Shown here piece after piece: positions 8,873-18,306 of a stretch of DNA of 64,000 nt (position 1 is the stretch's first letter; each line of letters starts with the position of its first letter). The notes beneath the pieces are model-generated. The model was not told the DNA's origin. It saw only the letters and a list, made by a program, of their open reading frames with translations, and made no database searches. The DNA comes from an uncultured Propionibacterium sp. GTDB taxonomy: Bacteria > Actinomycetota > Actinomycetes > Propionibacteriales > Propionibacteriaceae. The stretch lies in contig CALHWB010000017.1 in NCBI GenBank assembly GCA_938036835.1, positions 10,112-74,111 on the forward strand. The letters are read 5' to 3'. Both the position numbers and the translations under genes were made by a program.

Positions 8873-9139
8873 CTATAGGTGGGCGTACACGTCGTCGAGA
8901 CCGAGACCGAGCTTCACCATCAGGGTCTGCAAGTGGTAGAGCAGCTGGCTGATCTCCTCGGCGGCCGCCGCCGGCCCCTCATACTCCGCCGCCATCCACA
9001 CCTCGGCGGCCTCCTCGACTATCTTCTTGCCGATGGCGTGCACTCCGGCATCCAACCGCGCCACGGTCCCTGACCCCGCCGGCCGAGTCTCGGCGATCTG
9101 GATCAGCTGCCCGAAAAGCTCCTCGAATGACTTGCTCAC
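8873..9139 (-). CDS. hisE: Phosphoribosyl-ATP pyrophosphatase
   Basis: Second step of histidine synthesis, stand-alone HisE of 88 residues (all-alpha NTP pyrophosphatase fold). Motifs are KKIVEEAAEVWMAA and EEISQLLYHLQTLM, which carry the Mg-binding Glu/Asp residues. The GTG start lacks a Shine-Dalgarno; a TAGGCT hexamer ends six bases upstream, so the mRNA is probably leaderless. It pairs with hisG. Confidence 0.95.
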   Translation of the reverse strand: MSKSFEELFGQLIQIAETRPAGSGTVARLDAGVHAIGKKIVEEAAEVWMAAEYEGPAAAAEEISQLLYHLQTLMVKLGLGLDDVYAHL

Positions 9140-9145
9140 CGGGTC

Positions 9146-9151
9146 AGCCTA
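9146..9151 (-). promoter_or_regulatory. Putative -10 element, leaderless hisE transcript
   Basis: TAGGCT on the minus strand, exactly six bases before the GTG of hisE. This is the distance expected if transcription begins at the start codon. The same hexamer and spacing occur at ftsY, yceD and rsmD. I see no convincing -35. Confidence 0.45.
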
Positions 9152-9189
9152 GTGCAGTGGCCACCCACGCCCACTCAACCGGCCAGCGC

Positions 9190-11538
9190 TCAGCATTGCC
9201 TGACCGCCTGCTTGACCTCGGGCACGAGTTGCGGTCGCACACTCAATTCGGCCACCCCCAATCCGAGCAAACGTGCGGTTTGGCCCGGATCACTGGCTAG
9301 ATCCCCGCAGACACCCACCGATATCCCGGGCAGCGCACGACAGGTCGCGGCGATCAGATCCAGTACGGCGGGGGCGTCCTGCCTGGCCAGGTCGCACACC
9401 TCGGCATTCGTCCGATCAGCGGCCTGGGTGTATTGGGTCAGATCGTTGGTACCGATGCTCACGAAATCGGCCAACTCTGCGAAATCGCCGGCGCGGATGG
9501 CGGCCGCCGGCACCTCCACCATCACACCGAGCGGAACCGGCGCGCCGCCCAGTTCGGCGCGTACCTCGGCCAGGATGCTGCGAGCCCAGACCACCTCCTC
9601 CGGGTCGGTGACCATGGGCAATAGCACCTGCATCGGTGCCTGGCGCGCAGCCAGCGAGATGGCCCGCAGTTGCTCGGCGAACAGCTCCGGGTAGTGGCGC
9701 ATGGCCCGGATACCCCGTTCGCCTAGCGCGGGGTTCCCCTCTCCTCGGAAAGGCAGGAAGGCCAGCGGTTTGTCGTCCGATGGATCCCAGGTGCGGATCG
9801 CGAGTGGCCCAGGCAGGATCCGGGCCAAGCGCAGGTACTCCTCGGCCTGCAATTCAGCGTCCGGGGCCGCGGTATCGGCGCTGAACAACATCTCGCTGCG
9901 CACCAGGCCCGCCCGGTCCGCACCCCAGTCTCGGCCCAGTTGCGCGTCGCCAAGGGAACCCACATTGGCCCCTACGATGATCCGGCGACCCGTCCTGGTA
10001 ATCGCCGGCTCGCTAGCCCGATCGGCAGCCTGCAGCGCGGTGGTGGCCCGGCGGGCGCTGCGGGCTGCCAATTCGGCCCGCAGCCTCTCGGTGACCTCCG
10101 GCCAGAGCTCCCGGGTCACCGGGTCGAAGGCCACGAGCTGATCATCCACCAGCTCGACCGCCCGGGGATGACCGGCCAGCACCGGGATTCCTCTCGCCTG
10201 GGCAGTCAGCATGCCATGTCCGGCCACCCCACCCTGGATGCTCAACACGCCCAGGCAGCTACGGTCATCCAATTGGGTTACGGTGGCCACATCCAGTTCA
10301 TCGACCAACCAGATACACGGCCTGGCCGGGGCCGGTTCGTGCAATGGCAATTGCAGCAGCGCCAACTGCAGCAGGCGCCGGATACTGCGCAGATCCTGAC
10401 CGCGCTCCCGCAGATAGGCGTCGCTGAGATCATCGAAGGCACCGGCTAGCTCGGTCAGGCAGCGATCGACCGCCTCGATCGCGCTGAAACCACGGGTGAT
10501 CTCGGAGACCACCCCGTGATGCAATTCGCGATCGGCCAGTATCGCCTGCTGGGCCTCGATGATTCCGGGCAGCGCGGCTCCGCTGTGTCCCAGTCCGGCC
10601 AGGTAACCGGTCACCTCATCGACTGCCCGGGTGAACCTGCCCAGTTCGTCCTTGGGGGCCAGCGGCCGATAACCGGTGAGGGACGGTCGCTGCGCCACCC
10701 GCTTGATCCGGCCGATAACCGCGCGTCGTTCCGCGGCCGGCGGTAATACCAGGGCCGGTTGCCGGCTCGGCATGCTCACCTGGGCAAGCTGCCGGTTCAG
10801 ATCCTCCCCGAAGTCGCGGGCCGCCAAGGCGGTCAGGGCATCCTTGGCCTGCTGTGCCTGCGGGCCGGAGAACCGAGCCTCAAGGATCTCGCCCTGGCGC
10901 AGTTCCAAGGCGGTGATCCGGCTCAGGCTGTTTGCCTCGGCCGGACCACGACCGGAGGAGGCATTGCTCAACAGCACCTCCGCATCCAGATCGCGCAACT
11001 CCGTCACGATGGCCGCAGCCGGACGGATGTGTATGCCGTGCGGATTGCGTACCGTGGTGCGCCAGACCAGCGGGCGAATGCGCTCCGGGGAGCGCCGGCG
11101 GGGCACCTGCAATACCTCGCCGACCGGCTGGGCGCCATCCAGGTGTGCGGCCTTGGTGAGCAGAGCGCCTCGGGCCTCGGCGGCCACCGCCGCCAGGGAT
11201 GCCCCCGTCGCAGCCTGCACTACCGCGGCCAGCAGCCCCTCGACCAGCGGAGCCGGAGAAAGCTGCACCCGCTCGGCCAGGTCATCGGCCAGGAACTCCA
11301 CCGCCAGTTCCGCGCTCAACAAGGCACTGCCCAGATCCAGCAACACCAGCACCCCATCGGGCGAATCGACCGCCGCGATGGCCAACGCGATAGCCGCGGC
11401 ATCCGTGCCGAACCGGCCGTCGTCCAGCCCGGCGGCCACGGCGATCTCGGGCTCCCCACCGGACACCATCTGCCGCGCGAGCGCCACCGCCGCCTCCGCC
11501 AGCGGGCGGCTATGCGAGACGACGACCAGACCGATCAT
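9190..11538 (-). CDS. dhaM: DhaM: EIIA-HPr-enzyme I fusion, phosphoryl donor of dihydroxyacetone kinase
   Basis: Passes phosphate from PEP to the DhaL-bound ADP of PTS-type dihydroxyacetone kinase. In order: a mannose-type EIIA/DhaM domain (about 1-130, active His9 in VSHSRPL); an HPr domain (about 160-245, active His170 in NPHGIHIRPAA); the enzyme I phosphohistidine domain (active His441 in GGVAGHGML); and a complete PEP-binding TIM barrel (LPFRGEGNPALGERG, MVEVPAAA, GTNDLTQY, and GVCGD with the catalytic Cys). E. coli DhaM (~470 residues) ends after the EI N-terminal part; here, at 782 residues, the protein should work without a separate EI. The ATG overlaps the dhaL stop (ATGA); starting here puts the EIIA His at position 9, as in E. 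coli. Confidence 0.93.
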   Translation of the reverse strand: MIGLVVVSHSRPLAEAAVALARQMVSGGEPEIAVAAGLDDGRFGTDAAAIALAIAAVDSPDGVLVLLDLGSALLSAELAVEFLADDLAERVQLSPAPLVEGLLAAVVQAATGASLAAVAAEARGALLTKAAHLDGAQPVGEVLQVPRRRSPERIRPLVWRTTVRNPHGIHIRPAAAIVTELRDLDAEVLLSNASSGRGPAEANSLSRITALELRQGEILEARFSGPQAQQAKDALTALAARDFGEDLNRQLAQVSMPSRQPALVLPPAAERRAVIGRIKRVAQRPSLTGYRPLAPKDELGRFTRAVDEVTGYLAGLGHSGAALPGIIEAQQAILADRELHHGVVSEITRGFSAIEAVDRCLTELAGAFDDLSDAYLRERGQDLRSIRRLLQLALLQLPLHEPAPARPCIWLVDELDVATVTQLDDRSCLGVLSIQGGVAGHGMLTAQARGIPVLAGHPRAVELVDDQLVAFDPVTRELWPEVTERLRAELAARSARRATTALQAADRASEPAITRTGRRIIVGANVGSLGDAQLGRDWGADRAGLVRSEMLFSADTAAPDAELQAEEYLRLARILPGPLAIRTWDPSDDKPLAFLPFRGEGNPALGERGIRAMRHYPELFAEQLRAISLAARQAPMQVLLPMVTDPEEVVWARSILAEVRAELGGAPVPLGVMVEVPAAAIRAGDFAELADFVSIGTNDLTQYTQAADRTNAEVCDLARQDAPAVLDLIAATCRALPGISVGVCGDLASDPGQTARLLGLGVAELSVRPQLVPEVKQAVRQC

Positions 11539-12155
11539 GCCAGCGTCCGAGCGGCAGCCGCGATCAGCAAAGCGGCACTGGTGGCTCCAGGATCGGCATG
11601 CCCGGCGCTGCGTTCTCCCAGGTAGGATGCCCGCCCCCTGCGAGCCACCAATGGCACGGTGGCATCCCGGCCGGCGGCAGCCGCCTCGGCGGCAGCCGCC
11701 CAAGGCCGGGCATCAGCGGCCTCGAAGGCCTGCAGGGCCGGCTCCAAGGCATCCAGCATGGTCTTGTCCCCGGCACTGGCCCGGCCCCGGATGCGCACGC
11801 CATCGATTCCGGCACCGATCCCGGCCGCCCAGGCAGCGCGATCGATCGGCCCGTCGCTGGGCAGGCTCTGAGACATCCGCAGCAAAAATGTGCCATAAAG
11901 CGGACCCGACGCCCCACCAACGGTGCAGATCAGCTTCATGGCCACCTGTTTCAGGTAGTCGCGGGCGTCCTCGCTGAGCCGCGGGGAGACCGTCAGGGCC
12001 GCCTGCATGCCGCGATGCATGTTAATGCCATGGTCGCCATCGCCGATGGCGGCATCCAGTTCGGTGAGCAATGGCTCGGCCAGGGCGATTTGCCGGGCGA
12101 ACTCGGCCATCCAGCCGGCCAGCCGGCCTGCGGTCAATTCGGCCACGGGCTTCAC
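11535..12155 (-). CDS. dhaL: Dihydroxyacetone kinase subunit DhaL (ADP-binding)
   Basis: Carries the tightly bound ADP that DhaM rephosphorylates, and transfers phosphate to Dha on DhaK. With the GTG at 12155 it has 206 residues. Its TGA partner is the dhaK stop (GTGA overlap), which supports this start over the upstream in-frame codons. The Mg-nucleotide motif DAAIGDGDHGINMHRG is complete (three Asp), followed by GGASGPLYG and a C-terminal GRASYLGERSAGHADPGA region. Middle gene of dhaKLM. Confidence 0.95.
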   Translation of the reverse strand: MKPVAELTAGRLAGWMAEFARQIALAEPLLTELDAAIGDGDHGINMHRGMQAALTVSPRLSEDARDYLKQVAMKLICTVGGASGPLYGTFLLRMSQSLPSDGPIDRAAWAAGIGAGIDGVRIRGRASAGDKTMLDALEPALQAFEAADARPWAAAAEAAAAGRDATVPLVARRGRASYLGERSAGHADPGATSAALLIAAAARTLA

Positions 12156-13144
12156 CACCGCAATGCCGTGGTGCACACCGGCGCATCCCACAGCTCCAAC
12201 AGCTCGTCATCGGCACGCAACAGGCTCAGTGAGCAGCCCGGCATCTCCAGCGAGGTGACATACTCGCCGACCAGGCTGCGCACCACCTGCACCCCGGCGC
12301 CGGCCAGCAGATCGGCCAGGTCGGCGTACATGATGTAGAGCTCCATCAACGGCGTGCCGCCCATGCCGTTGCACAAGGCGATGACCGGACAGCCGGTGTG
12401 CTCGGCATCGGCCAGGATCGGGGCGATGAGCTGCTCGGCCAGGACGCGAGCCGGGGCCAGGCGCCCGCGGGTGCGGCCCGGTTCGCCATGGATGCCGATG
12501 CCCAGTTCGATCTCGTCCCCGGCCAGCTCGAAACTGGTGCGACCGGTGGCCGGCACCGTCCCGGGAGCGAGCGCAAGCCCCATGGAACGCACCCGGCCGG
12601 CGGCCCGTTCGGCGATCGCCGCGACCTGAGTCAGATTGTCTCCGCGTTCGGCAGCTGCCCCGGCTATCTTCTCCACCAGCAGGGTACCGGCCACACCCCG
12701 CCGGCCAGCGGTATACAACGAGTCGGTGACCGCCACATCGTCGGCCACCAGCACCTGCCGCACCGTGATTCCATCGGCCTCGGCTAGTTCTGCGGCCAAC
12801 TCGAAATTGAGCACGTCGCCGGTGTAGTTCTTCACGATGTGCAAGACCCCGCTGCCGCCATCCACGGCCCGAGTGGCCGCCAGAATCTGGTCCGGAGTCG
12901 GTGATGTGAAGACCTCACCGCAGGCGGCTGCGTCCAACATGCCGGCCCCCACGAAACCGAAATGCAACGGCTCATGCCCCGAGCCGCCGCCTGAGACCAG
13001 CCCGACCTTGCCACTCGCCGGCGCGTCTGCCCGCAGCACAACGCGGTTACCGGCATCGACGCGCAGGCTGGCGGGGTGCGCGGCCTCAATGCCTCGCAAC
13101 GCGTCCGCAACCACCTGGGTCGCATCGTTGATCAGCTTCTTCAT
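12152..13144 (-). CDS. dhaK: Dihydroxyacetone kinase subunit DhaK (substrate-binding)
   Basis: Binds dihydroxyacetone covalently through a His and presents it to DhaL. 330 residues. SGGGSGHEPLHFGFVGAGML lies at 51-70, KNYTGDVLNF at about 105, and the likely hemiaminal His is His219 in GIGIHGEPG. First gene of dhaKLM, divergent from ftsH. The ATG has no clear Shine-Dalgarno. The operon would feed glycerol-derived Dha into glycolysis as Dha phosphate. No glycerol dehydrogenase or DhaR/DhaS regulator is nearby. Confidence 0.95.
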   Translation of the reverse strand: MKKLINDATQVVADALRGIEAAHPASLRVDAGNRVVLRADAPASGKVGLVSGGGSGHEPLHFGFVGAGMLDAAACGEVFTSPTPDQILAATRAVDGGSGVLHIVKNYTGDVLNFELAAELAEADGITVRQVLVADDVAVTDSLYTAGRRGVAGTLLVEKIAGAAAERGDNLTQVAAIAERAAGRVRSMGLALAPGTVPATGRTSFELAGDEIELGIGIHGEPGRTRGRLAPARVLAEQLIAPILADAEHTGCPVIALCNGMGGTPLMELYIMYADLADLLAGAGVQVVRSLVGEYVTSLEMPGCSLSLLRADDELLELWDAPVCTTALRW

Positions 13145-13266
13145 GGATCAAGTCAACCATTGCGCGCCGAGCACCGATCATCGGCTCCCAGCAGTTGCCG
13201 GCCACCGGCAGAATCCGCTCGGTCACAGGAGCCGACTACGATTGGGGGCACTCGACAGGAGGCCAT

Positions 13267-15408
13267 ATGTCAAATCCACAGCCGTCGCAGCAGGCCGACG
13301 CGCCGCGACCCGGACGCGCCGCCAGCGACGACTCGCGTCGCCCGGTACGCTCAGAGGCGCCCTCGGGCCCGCCGCCTTTGGATGCCCCCAGACCCTGGCG
13401 CACCGAAGGACTGCCCCGGCATGGCAAGGATTCCGAAGACCAGGGCTCTCCGCGCCGTAACCCGAAGATGTGGCGTTTCTGGATTCTGGCCGGTGTTTTG
13501 TTGATCGGTCTTTGGGGGTTGCTCAGTTGGCAGGATGCCCGTAACGCCCCGCCCACGATCCCCTACACGGAGTTCATCGTGCAGGTCGACGCGGGCAACG
13601 TGAAGGAGATCTACGCCAAGGGCGACACCATTCAGGGTGAATTGCGCACCGAGGCGGCGCTACCCGATGACGGCAACGCCGACACCAAGGAGGGCAACTA
13701 TTCGAAGTTCACCACCGAACGCCCCACCTTCGCCGCCGACGACCTGCTGCAGGAGCTCAAGGAGCACGGCGCGGTGGTTCGGGCCACCCCGGTCATCGAT
13801 CAGCGCGGCCCGATAGCCAATCTGATCTCATCGGTGGTGCTGTGGGGCCTGCTCATCGGGGTGTCGGTTTGGGCTTTCCGGCGGATAGCCAAGGGAGCCG
13901 GTGGGTTAGGCGCCTTCGGTATGCAGCGCCAGGTCAAACCGATCGAGAAAACCCAGGTGCGCGTCAACTTCTCCGATGTCGCCGGCATCGACGAGGTCAA
14001 ACAGCAGGTAGACGAGATCGTGGATTTCTTGCGCAATCCCGACAAGTATCGCCGGGTGGGCGCTCGTGCTCCACGCGGGATCTTGCTCGAAGGACCGCCC
14101 GGCACCGGCAAGACGCTGCTCGCCCGGGCCACCGCGGGTGAAGCCGAGGTACCATTCTTCAGCGCCTCGGCTTCGGAGTTCATCGAGATGATCGTCGGGG
14201 TTGGAGCCCAGCGCGTCCGACAACTGTTCGATGAGGCGAAGAAGGTCGCACCGGCGATCGTGTTCATCGATGAGATAGACGCCATCGGCCGGGCACGCGG
14301 CTCGAGCCGGGCCTCCGGCAGCAATGATGAACGCGAGCAGACCCTGAACCAGATCCTCACCGAGATGGACGGCTTCGACGGCACCGAGGGCGTGGTCGTC
14401 ATGGCGGCCACCAACCGGTCCGATGTGCTGGATCCGGCGTTGACCCGCCCGGGACGTTTCGACCGGGTGATCACGGTCAGCCCGCCTGACCAGTTGGGCC
14501 GGGAGAAGATCCTTCAGGTGCACACCCGTGAGATCCCATTGGCCGCCGACGTCAGCTTGAACGCGTTGGCCAAATCGACCCCCGGCGCCACCGGCGCGGA
14601 CCTGGCCAATCTCGCCAATGAGGCCGCGCTGCGAGCCGCCCGGCGCGATGACTCACAGGTCTATCAGACCGATTTCACCAATGCCCTGGAGCAGATCCAG
14701 CTCGGTGTGGCCCGCAGCGTGTTGATCCCGGAGGACGAGAAGCGGCGAACCGCCTACCATGAGGGTGGTCACGCCCTGCTCGGCATGCTTCAGAAGGGTG
14801 CCGATCCGGTGCGGAAGGTATCGATCATCCCGCGTGGTCAGGCCCTGGGCGTCACCTTGTCCACCCCGGATACCGATCGCTACGGCTATGACGAGGCCTA
14901 TTTGCGGGGCCGGATCGTCGGTGCGCTGGGCGGCATGGCGGCCGAGGACGTCATCTTTGGTGTGGTGACCACCGGAGCCGAATCCGATCTGCGGCAGGCA
15001 ACCTCGATCGCGCGCCAGATGGTGGGCAAATGGGGCATGAGTAAGAAGGTGGGCCCGGTCACGGTGCTGTTCGACGACATCGATCCACACCAGCTCGGCG
15101 TCGCAGACACCACCCTGGCCACCGTGGACGCCGAGGTCCGCCAGATCATCGCCGAATGCCACACCAAGGCGGTAGGACTGTTGCGTCAGCATCGCGACAA
15201 GCTGGACGCCATCGCCGAGGAACTACTCGCCCATGAGACCTTGGATGAGGATGAGGTTTACCGGGTAGCCGGCATCGAGCGCCCGTCCCCGGATGCACAG
15301 CAGACCTCTGCGGTGGCCAACCCGGTCCTGCCGCCGATCCAGCCGCCTGCCCCGGGAGCACCGGCTGAGCCGGGCTCGGACACCAGGCAGAGCACGCCAA
15401 CCGGATAG
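13267..15408 (+). CDS. ftsH: ATP-dependent zinc metalloprotease FtsH
   Basis: Membrane-anchored AAA protease that degrades membrane and short-lived cytosolic proteins. The start at 13267 follows AGGAGG by four bases and gives 713 residues. The N-terminal ~65 residues are a charged, Pro-rich cytoplasmic extension; membrane segments lie at about 69-88 and 184-204, with an extracytoplasmic domain between. Walker A GPPGTGKT is at 276-283, Walker B VFIDEID at about 332, the second region of homology ends in RPGRFDR, and the zinc site HEGGH is at 498-502. Family members usually have HEAGH. It is not next to tilS-hpt-folE, so it may be a second FtsH paralogue (inference). Confidence 0.95.
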   Translation: MSNPQPSQQADAPRPGRAASDDSRRPVRSEAPSGPPPLDAPRPWRTEGLPRHGKDSEDQGSPRRNPKMWRFWILAGVLLIGLWGLLSWQDARNAPPTIPYTEFIVQVDAGNVKEIYAKGDTIQGELRTEAALPDDGNADTKEGNYSKFTTERPTFAADDLLQELKEHGAVVRATPVIDQRGPIANLISSVVLWGLLIGVSVWAFRRIAKGAGGLGAFGMQRQVKPIEKTQVRVNFSDVAGIDEVKQQVDEIVDFLRNPDKYRRVGARAPRGILLEGPPGTGKTLLARATAGEAEVPFFSASASEFIEMIVGVGAQRVRQLFDEAKKVAPAIVFIDEIDAIGRARGSSRASGSNDEREQTLNQILTEMDGFDGTEGVVVMAATNRSDVLDPALTRPGRFDRVITVSPPDQLGREKILQVHTREIPLAADVSLNALAKSTPGATGADLANLANEAALRAARRDDSQVYQTDFTNALEQIQLGVARSVLIPEDEKRRTAYHEGGHALLGMLQKGADPVRKVSIIPRGQALGVTLSTPDTDRYGYDEAYLRGRIVGALGGMAAEDVIFGVVTTGAESDLRQATSIARQMVGKWGMSKKVGPVTVLFDDIDPHQLGVADTTLATVDAEVRQIIAECHTKAVGLLRQHRDKLDAIAEELLAHETLDEDEVYRVAGIERPSPDAQQTSAVANPVLPPIQPPAPGAPAEPGSDTRQSTPTG

Positions 15409-15422
15409 GTGTCTGCCGATGG

Positions 15423-16700
15423 TCAGCGGCGGGTCTGACCTGCGGCGAGACTGACGCCCAATAGCGCGTCCACGGCCGTGGCCACTTGTCCGGGAGCCGC
15501 CTGGTCACGGCCGTCTCCGGCGAGAACCGCCGAGGTCCATTCGTCGATTCCGGCCAGCGCTTGGGGCGCGTTCAGATCATCGCGTAACGCCCGGCGCAGT
15601 CCGGCGATCACCGGATCGGCGGGTGGCCCGGCTGGAGCCATAAATGCGGCCCGCCAGGCGTCTGCCCGGCGCTGGGCAGTGTCGATGTCGGTGGCGAACC
15701 ATTCCCAATCGCTCCGATAGTGATGCGCCAACAGCGCCAGCCGGATCACCGCAGGGGCCACATGATTGGCGCGCAGTCGGGAAACCAATTCCAGGTTGCC
15801 CAGCGACTTGCTCATCTTCTCGCCGTCCATGCCTACCATGCCGGCGTGCAGATGGGCGCCGGCGAACGGGACGCCGGTCTGAGCGGCCCGGCCGATCGCC
15901 GCGCACATCTCGTGATGCGGGAACTCCAGATCACGACCGCCACCCTGCACCGCAAAGGTGACGCCGAGGTATCGCTGGGCGATCGAGGTGCATTCGATAT
16001 GCCAACCGGGCCGGCCACGGCCCAACGGCGAATCCCAAGCCGGTTCCCCCGGCCGCGCCAACCGCCACACCAGGCAGTCCAGCGGGTTCAGCTTGCCGGG
16101 ACGGTCCGGGTCGCCGCCCTTCTCGGCGAACTGCCGAAGCTGCTCGGTGCGCTCCAAATGGGACAATTCACCGAAGCCGGGCACCGCAGTACACCGGAAG
16201 TACCAGTCTGGGTACCGATCATCGGTCACCTGATAGACCAGACCGGCGGCCGCCAAGCTGGCCACCAGGCCGGTGACCAGATCGATGCCCTCGGTCGCTG
16301 CGACATAGTCGTTAGGCGGCAGCACGCGCAGGGCGGTCATGTCGGTGCGGAACAGTTCGGTTTGTTCGGCGGCCAACGATACCCAGTCGACGCCGTCACG
16401 GGTTGCCCGGGCCAGCAGTGGGTCATCGATATCGGTGATGTTCTGGGTGTAGTGCACCGCCAATCCCAGGTCGAGCCAGGCGCGGTACAGCAGGTCGAAG
16501 GTCAGATAGGTGAAGGCATGACCCAGATGGGTAGCGTCGTAGGGGGTGATCCCACAGACGTATAGCCCAGCCTCACCCTGTCTGGGGCCCACCGGAACCA
16601 GCGCCCGGCGGACGCTATCCCAGATCCGCACCCGATCGGGAAACTCGGGATCGCTGGTCGGTGGGATCTTTGGTACCGGGTCGGCGCGCCAGGCTTGCAT
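15423..16700 (-). CDS. mshC: Cysteine:GlcN-Ins ligase (mycothiol synthesis)
   Basis: Joins cysteine to 1-D-myo-inosityl-2-amino-2-deoxy-glucopyranoside in mycothiol synthesis, with an aminoacyl-adenylate mechanism. 425 residues, related to class I CysRS. It has CGITPYDATHLGHA (HIGH-like motif and zinc Cys), a WHIECT zinc ligand segment, and DGEKMSKSLGN (KMSKS). The ITPYDATHLGHA form and the lack of a CysRS anticodon-binding C-terminus distinguish MshC from CysS. The start lacks a Shine-Dalgarno and probably heads a leaderless mRNA. Its presence marks a mycothiol-producing actinobacterium. Confidence 0.95.
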   Translation of the reverse strand: MQAWRADPVPKIPPTSDPEFPDRVRIWDSVRRALVPVGPRQGEAGLYVCGITPYDATHLGHAFTYLTFDLLYRAWLDLGLAVHYTQNITDIDDPLLARATRDGVDWVSLAAEQTELFRTDMTALRVLPPNDYVAATEGIDLVTGLVASLAAAGLVYQVTDDRYPDWYFRCTAVPGFGELSHLERTEQLRQFAEKGGDPDRPGKLNPLDCLVWRLARPGEPAWDSPLGRGRPGWHIECTSIAQRYLGVTFAVQGGGRDLEFPHHEMCAAIGRAAQTGVPFAGAHLHAGMVGMDGEKMSKSLGNLELVSRLRANHVAPAVIRLALLAHHYRSDWEWFATDIDTAQRRADAWRAAFMAPAGPPADPVIAGLRRALRDDLNAPQALAGIDEWTSAVLAGDGRDQAAPGQVATAVDALLGVSLAAGQTRR

Positions 16701-16706
16701 GCGTCC

Positions 16707-16712
16707 AATCTA
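16707..16712 (-). promoter_or_regulatory. Putative -10 element, leaderless mshC transcript
   Basis: TAGATT on the minus strand, six bases before the mshC ATG; no Shine-Dalgarno is present. Same geometry as hisE, udg, ftsY, yceD, rsmD and recG. Confidence 0.4.
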
Positions 16713-16830
16713 GCGAGCACCGCCCAACCCCTGGCGGGTCCGCGCCCCGGGATTTGGGTAGGCTACCTCGATCGAGTGGGTCGGAATATCGTTTCGGTAC
16801 CCCGCGCAAGACGTCGAATGGTGATGGGAC

Positions 16831-17388
16831 ATGACACAACCACTACAGTTCGAGATCCGTGCCGCTACCGGTGCCGACAGTTCCGAGATGGCTCGGTTGC
16901 ACACTCAGGGTTGGCAGCAGGGCTACCGAGGCTTGTTGCCCGATAGCTACCTGGACGCCCTGGACGAGCAGACTTCGGCCCGCAAGTGGGCTCAGCGCCT
17001 GGCCGATCCGAAGGGTCTGGAGGTTCGCATCGCCTGCCGGCCCGATGGCCGAGGTCTGGGGTTCTGCTCGATCTGGCGCTGCTTTGACCCGGACGCCACC
17101 GATGCCTGGGAGATCTGGGATGCCTGGGTGGATGCCGAGGTGCGCGGCCAAGGCGTGGGCCGGCGGTTGCTGACCGCCTGCCTGAAGCTCGCCCCGGCCG
17201 ACGTCGACGTGGTGGTCTGGGTGCTGGCGGCGAATATACGTGGCCGCCGGTTCTACCAGCGGGCAGGCGCAGTCGACGATGGCCTGCTGCGGCGCAACCG
17301 TCGCCGTCGCCCCGAAGACCCGGTGATCACCGACGTCCGGATGCGCTGGCGGCGGGCGCCACGACTCCCGGCTGCCGAACAGGTCTAG
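16831..17388 (+). CDS. GNAT-family N-acetyltransferase
   Basis: Acetyl-CoA-dependent acyltransferase of unknown substrate, 185 residues. GNAT features are an N-terminal MARLHTQGWQQGYRGLLP segment, a central strand with WEIWDAWVDAEVRGQGVGRRLL (split: motif A strand then the RGQGVGRRL acetyl-CoA loop), and a C-terminal NIRGRRFYQRAGA (motif B). The Arg-rich C-terminus is unusual. It stands alone, divergent from mshC and upstream of uppP. Confidence 0.85.
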   Translation: MTQPLQFEIRAATGADSSEMARLHTQGWQQGYRGLLPDSYLDALDEQTSARKWAQRLADPKGLEVRIACRPDGRGLGFCSIWRCFDPDATDAWEIWDAWVDAEVRGQGVGRRLLTACLKLAPADVDVVVWVLAANIRGRRFYQRAGAVDDGLLRRNRRRRPEDPVITDVRMRWRRAPRLPAAEQV

Positions 17389-17444
17389 GCTGGCCTGCGG
17401 ACTCGCAGGTTGCAGCCCGTTTGAGATCAGGAGGTCAAGGCGGT

Positions 17445-18305
17445 ATGGGTTGGCTGGAAGCCATCATTCTGGGCATCGTGCAGGGGTTGACGGAATTCCT
17501 GCCCATCAGTTCCAGCGCCCATCAACTCATCGTCGGCCAGGTGTTCATGGGTGGGCGCGACCCGGGAGCAGCCTTCACCGCCGTCACCCAGTTGGGCACC
17601 GAGACCGCGGTGTTGATCTATTTCGCTCGCGACATCGCCCGGATCATCAGCCGGTGGGCCCGATCGTTGGCCGGCAAGGTACCCCACAGCGACCCGGATG
17701 CCCGGATGGGCTGGTTTGTGATCTTCGGTTCGCTGCCCATCGGGATCCTCGGCCTGCTGTTCCAGGACGCCATCGATTCCTCGCTGCGCAATCTGTGGAT
17801 CACCGTGGCCACCCTGGGCGGCGTCGCGCTGCTGCTGGGTTTCGCCGACCGGGTCGTGGCCCGGCGTCTCCAGCACAAGGAACTGGCGAACCTGAACTGG
17901 GCCGATGCGATCATCTATGGCCTGGCCCAGGCGGCGGCGCTGATTCCCGGAGTCTCCCGCTCCGGGGCGACCATCTCGGCCGGGCTGTATCTGGGCTACT
18001 CCCGATCCGCTGCAGCCCGGTATGCCTTCCTGCTGGCTATTCCCGCGGTCTTCGCCTCCGGTCTCTACAAGCTCACCGATATCGGCAGCGATGCCTGCGT
18101 GCAATGGGGCCCAACCATCGTGGCAACGCTGGTGGCCGGGGTGATCGGCTACGCGGTGATCGCCTGGCTGTTGCGTTTCATCAGCCATCACAGCTTCACC
18201 GCCTTCGTGATTTACCGGCTGATCCTGGCCGCGCTGCTGGCCGGGTTGCTGATCGGCGGGGTGGTGGCCCCCGATGCTGCCCTGAACGCGGGTTGCGGAG
18301 CCTGA
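17445..18305 (+). CDS. uppP: Undecaprenyl-diphosphate phosphatase (BacA type)
   Basis: Integral membrane enzyme that recycles undecaprenyl pyrophosphate to the monophosphate for peptidoglycan and other envelope polymers. The ATG at 17445 has AGGAGG ten bases upstream and gives 286 residues. The two family motifs are present: EFLPISSSAH (about 18-27) and PGVSRSGATI (about 165-175). About eight hydrophobic segments. One base separates its stop from the aldo/keto reductase ATG, so the two are cotranscribed. Confidence 0.96.
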   Translation: MGWLEAIILGIVQGLTEFLPISSSAHQLIVGQVFMGGRDPGAAFTAVTQLGTETAVLIYFARDIARIISRWARSLAGKVPHSDPDARMGWFVIFGSLPIGILGLLFQDAIDSSLRNLWITVATLGGVALLLGFADRVVARRLQHKELANLNWADAIIYGLAQAAALIPGVSRSGATISAGLYLGYSRSAAARYAFLLAIPAVFASGLYKLTDIGSDACVQWGPTIVATLVAGVIGYAVIAWLLRFISHHSFTAFVIYRLILAALLAGLLIGGVVAPDAALNAGCGA

Positions 18306-18306
18306 C

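Noticed and set aside
11539..11703. N-terminal extension of dhaM
   Set aside because: It lies inside dhaL; the ATG at 11538 with ATGA overlap places the EIIA His at position 9, as in E. coli.
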